Shown here piece after piece: positions 59,301 to 60,843 of a DNA stretch of 60,843 nt. The translations under genes were made by a program, and so were the position numbers. Position 1 is the first letter of the stretch. Each line of letters begins with the position of its first letter. Location of the stretch: the NCBI GenBank assembly GCA_966250335.1, contig CBINGZ010000038.1, positions 1 through 60,843 of the forward strand. Direction: 5' to 3'. Below the pieces are notes generated by a model, which worked only from the letters and a program-made list of their open reading frames with translations, was not told the DNA's origin and searched no databases. Source of the stretch: OLB7 sp966250335 (GTDB lineage Bacteria > Bacteroidota > Ignavibacteria > OLB7).

Positions 59301-60789
59301 TCTCCAGAAGGTTCTCTTCCGTCCCGACGCCGAGCGATACTATTCGGCCATTGTGCGGGTCATTGGAGAGTCCGGAGATACGATAACCTCGATCCTCGGC
59401 GGGAGCGGCATCGAGTCGCATCTTCTGATGACCGATCACGACTTCGGGACGATCGCCCGTACCCCCGGCACGATACCGACGGCGACCGCGTTGATCCCGC
59501 TGAGGGCGCTGCCGACGCGCGATCTGACCCTCACCGGACTGCGTATATCCGGGCCCGATGCGTCGACCTTCCGTTTCGCGTCGTCGTTCCTCGATTCGCT
59601 TCCGACGCCGACGAGGCCGTGGGTCATCCCGCCCGGCGGGACCGTGACCGTCCCCGTGGAGTTCGTTCCGGTCGACGGCGGCCCGAAGAGAGCCTATCTG
59701 GAGGCAATGGGCGATAACTCGCTCTGCGATGATTCAGTGTCTCTGCTGACCGGCCGGACCGAAGGGGCGGGGATTACCGGCGCCGGGACGAGGGCCCCGG
59801 TCGGATGCGAGTCTTCCCTCTTCGTGACCGTACGGAACGAAGGGGGTGATGATCTGCTGATCACCGACGTTCTTCTTGACGATCCGGACCGGGCGTTCGA
59901 TCTCCCTCCGTTCCCCCTCCCGCATCGGCTGGCGGCCGGGGATTCGTTCCTGGTCGACATCGTCTTCGTGCCGCCGGGATCGGGAGCCTACACCGCGACC
60001 CTCCGTCTCGTGCTTGCGACGGGAGACGGAGCCGTGAACCTTGGGAGCGTGGAAACCGGGATCACGGGAGAGGGCTATCGGCACACGGGACGCGCGGCGA
60101 TCGGTCGTGAGTTCAGAGGGGCCGTCGGGAGCGTGGTCCGGGTTCCTCTCCTCCTCGACGAGGCGATCATGGAGCCGGAGGCGCGCGAGCTGCGCGTGAA
60201 GATCGACTACGACGGCCGCATGGCGAAGCTCGTTACAGTATATCCCGGAGCGATTCTTTCGGATACATGGAGCATCGTCGACGTCGACGACGCGCCGGGA
60301 AGCCGCACGCTGCTGCTCCGTTCCTCCGACGGGTCGATTCCCTCCGGCACCGGAGCGCTGCTGGAGCTTGCGTTCGCGCTTTATCTGGGGGGCGCCGTAC
60401 GTTCGGAACTGGCGTTCACGGTGGAGATCCCCGATCTCCGGTGCGCGACGATTCCGACAAGCCCCGGCAGCATCGCGATCGATTCGATCTGCGGGCTGAC
60501 GATGAGACTGATCGAGATCGCCTCTGCCGACTACACGCTCGGCGAGGGGCGTCCGAACCCCTTCAACCCGACCACGGAGATCCCGTACTCGGTGGGACTT
60601 GAGGGACCGACGACGCTCACGATCCATGACGCGGCCGGCGTCGAGGTCGCCAGGCTTGTCGACGCGGTCACGGCGCCGGGAGACTACACGGTCTCATGGG
60701 ACGCCGAGCTGTTCCCCTCGGGGGTCTATTTCTGCACGATGCGTTCCGGAACCTGGAGCGCCGTGCGGATGCTGCTGCTTGTGAAGTGA
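56353..60789 (+). CDS. Large surface protein: IgGFc-binding-like N-domain, choice-of-anchor repeats, sorting domain
   Basis: A 1478-residue exported protein. A signal peptide (residues 1-20, ending EAGA-Q) precedes an N-terminal region of about 480 residues resembling the IgGFc-binding/adhesin N-domain: VIALFSDDTATVTITG, LAVYCWFMSDHGAEGFTPLP, SASAPVGVVSGN, FVYAPITKF, and ITSEKGFFGAVAYGVGFG. The middle (residues about 500-1380) is tandem beta-sandwiches with choice-of-anchor D-like phrases (PNPIDLGDLLPGATGGRSM; FSIGDLPPISVIEPRQSYPF). The end is a FlgD/type IX-like sorting domain: RPNPFNPTTEIPYSVGLEG, LTIHDAAGVEVARLVD, FPSGVYFCTMRSG. Such proteins are adhesins or surface-layer components. 54 bases remain to the right edge and hold nothing I can identify. 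Confidence 0.87.
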   Translation: MKSLLLAAVLLLCLAVEAGAQRPSRTWGRRFVIAFPDTVHGNRSQPESSMPGRSEAVIALFSDDTATVTITGLSFRRDVTVVPGVSTPVSLFDQNAPSPTVFPTNEGTVSRRTFTVSSDRELAVYCWFMSDHGAEGFTPLPVESWGKEYVPMHMEVPTLMRITYGDAGEPLEEVLRADFRPPIQIIVVAATDGTRVTIGGVLDGWPTERSFILDAGEAFLEERALQRAYVSASAPVGVVSGNTRNAGSDMYFSVNPMPTGGSMANSGVEWIWPAEMMGETFVYAPITKFTENAKEEVLRIYGASPGATDISSLDGRGWQVTQGDHLTFRGGASGNGTPFVYRTSRPSQAMVVTAPWMIQTAEPISGGNIVRTWSPAVATLVPRERWYSSAPFSSPVSPPYLEHYAWITADSAALVRLDGAPVKMTPIPRSPYSWALLQVEAGDHRITSEKGFFGAVAYGVGFGIEQYLPLRVNPEKGSDRPQHYSTYYEELARSYAYPLIGRVTPTVTPVEGCDMTEIEVANLDTVDEGELTVVIDPDSVNTVIVIEKVKGEGDHIGFRIRFTPLDRSAPGRAVVRISGRRGVRKIPYLHLPNELTAGPESIVLRDLRSGIDTLLSVTLGTLRKKGTVIREIRLLHGDAGKGGFSLAEDSPLGPLGFEEKRTVRVRLNAVGEAAGYADSLIIVSDCDTLIVPIAAFVSALRRNEECGLAEATIRGIDGALHAPLTITVDSPVNGEVTWRVIPTEGTTALGVTIRFTAIDPRARGSATVTIRGRDGRVWVVPMEYAGSTVEILPNPIDLGDLLPGATGGRSMTISGRGLYPIRVIAVRMAHGLLDGEGFSIGDLPPISVIEPRQSYPFTIRFYETGPGIHTDSLVLETECGTFTVPVRARVVDTSASIPFLSGYDWEKRRLTTANPCTRNDLDAYDAVVEIVNRGTAPFTVRSVELIGPDSDAGNFLLDNSDPLTRIGPGDLIQPVDRAEGRRYLQKVLFRPDAERYYSAIVRVIGESGDTITSILGGSGIESHLLMTDHDFGTIARTPGTIPTATALIPLRALPTRDLTLTGLRISGPDASTFRFASSFLDSLPTPTRPWVIPPGGTVTVPVEFVPVDGGPKRAYLEAMGDNSLCDDSVSLLTGRTEGAGITGAGTRAPVGCESSLFVTVRNEGGDDLLITDVLLDDPDRAFDLPPFPLPHRLAAGDSFLVDIVFVPPGSGAYTATLRLVLATGDGAVNLGSVETGITGEGYRHTGRAAIGREFRGAVGSVVRVPLLLDEAIMEPEARELRVKIDYDGRMAKLVTVYPGAILSDTWSIVDVDDAPGSRTLLLRSSDGSIPSGTGALLELAFALYLGGAVRSELAFTVEIPDLRCATIPTSPGSIAIDSICGLTMRLIEIASADYTLGEGRPNPFNPTTEIPYSVGLEGPTTLTIHDAAGVEVARLVDAVTAPGDYTVSWDAELFPSGVYFCTMRSGTWSAVRMLLLVK

Positions 60790-60843
60790 ACGATCAGGTG
60801 ATTCGACCGTGTGTACCAGGAGCGTTGTGATCTCCGTGAAGAG

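Noticed and set aside
1..60843. tRNA, rRNA, riboswitch and phage or insertion-sequence genes
   Set aside because: I found none. The few long intergenic stretches hold hairpins and repeats but no cloverleaf, conserved aptamer or transposase.

Overview
The window is GC-rich (roughly 60% or more by eye), gene-dense and wholly chromosomal in character, with 45 coding genes I can support, one of them a pseudogene and one a fragment cut by the left edge. The cell it describes is a diderm of the Bacteroidetes/Chlorobi/Ignavibacteria (FCB) assemblage. At least five exported proteins end in a beta-sandwich of the type IX secretion sorting kind (PNP...LYD..G....G.Y.....G). There is a TonB receptor paired with a DUF4249 lipoprotein, SBBP, CHRD, choice-of-anchor and GFW/GQ-type surface proteins, and a few promoters that resemble TTG-N19-21-TAnnTTTG. 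The high GC and this mix point most towards Kapaibacteriota/Ignavibacteria-like lineages. That placement is inference; no rRNA is present. Shine-Dalgarno sites are patchy: very good in front of some minus-strand genes at the left edge and absent at many others.

Layout. 1-3034, minus strand: a run of small secreted or lipoprotein genes, a kinesin-light-chain TPR protein and an orphan Peripla_BP_6 lipoprotein. 3256-5618, plus: a DUF488 protein and a TPR/coiled-coil/LuxR-HTH regulator. 5708-11905, minus: two giant tandem paralogues made of YadA-head-like GGG repeats, preceded by a small sorting-domain protein. 12134-13521, plus: a macrolide 2'-phosphotransferase-like kinase and a TPR protein. 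13638-14180, minus: a DUF4402 surface protein. 14473-19846, plus: a hydrolase, a membrane glycosyltransferase, and a TonB receptor/DUF4249 pair. 19862-29847, minus: an SBBP surface protein, then two ECF sigma/anti-sigma modules flanking a DUF3160 secreted protein. 30011-32663, minus: yebC and recJ. 32842-36457, plus: DUF1232, RecQ and a PH-like membrane protein. 36507-41537, minus: two PLP enzymes and an operon of three two-domain lipoproteins. 41776-51221: mostly plus-strand metabolic and stress genes (M14 peptidase on minus; YCII, SRPBCC, hydrolase, GNAT, outer-membrane protein, SrkA kinase, Tat-exported amine oxidase, D-2-hydroxyacid dehydrogenase). 51334-52815, minus: a CHRD pseudogene. 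53123-60789, plus: a tripeptidyl-peptidase II-like S8 protease and a 1478-residue surface protein.

Most of the content is the cell surface: adhesin-like fibres, sorting-domain proteins, a TonB uptake pair, lipoproteins and secreted peptidases. Two sigma/anti-sigma modules could sense envelope state. The most unusual signal is that both anti-sigma proteins appear to run from a cytoplasmic anti-sigma domain through one inner-membrane helix and a long periplasmic linker to a C-terminal beta-rich domain resembling an outer-membrane barrel. Their two sigma genes also share an upstream element, GTTACATT-N13-[CT]GTC. The most unusual non-coding structure is a symmetric palindrome of about 170 bases at 47196-47365 with four evenly spaced CCGAAGG heptamers.
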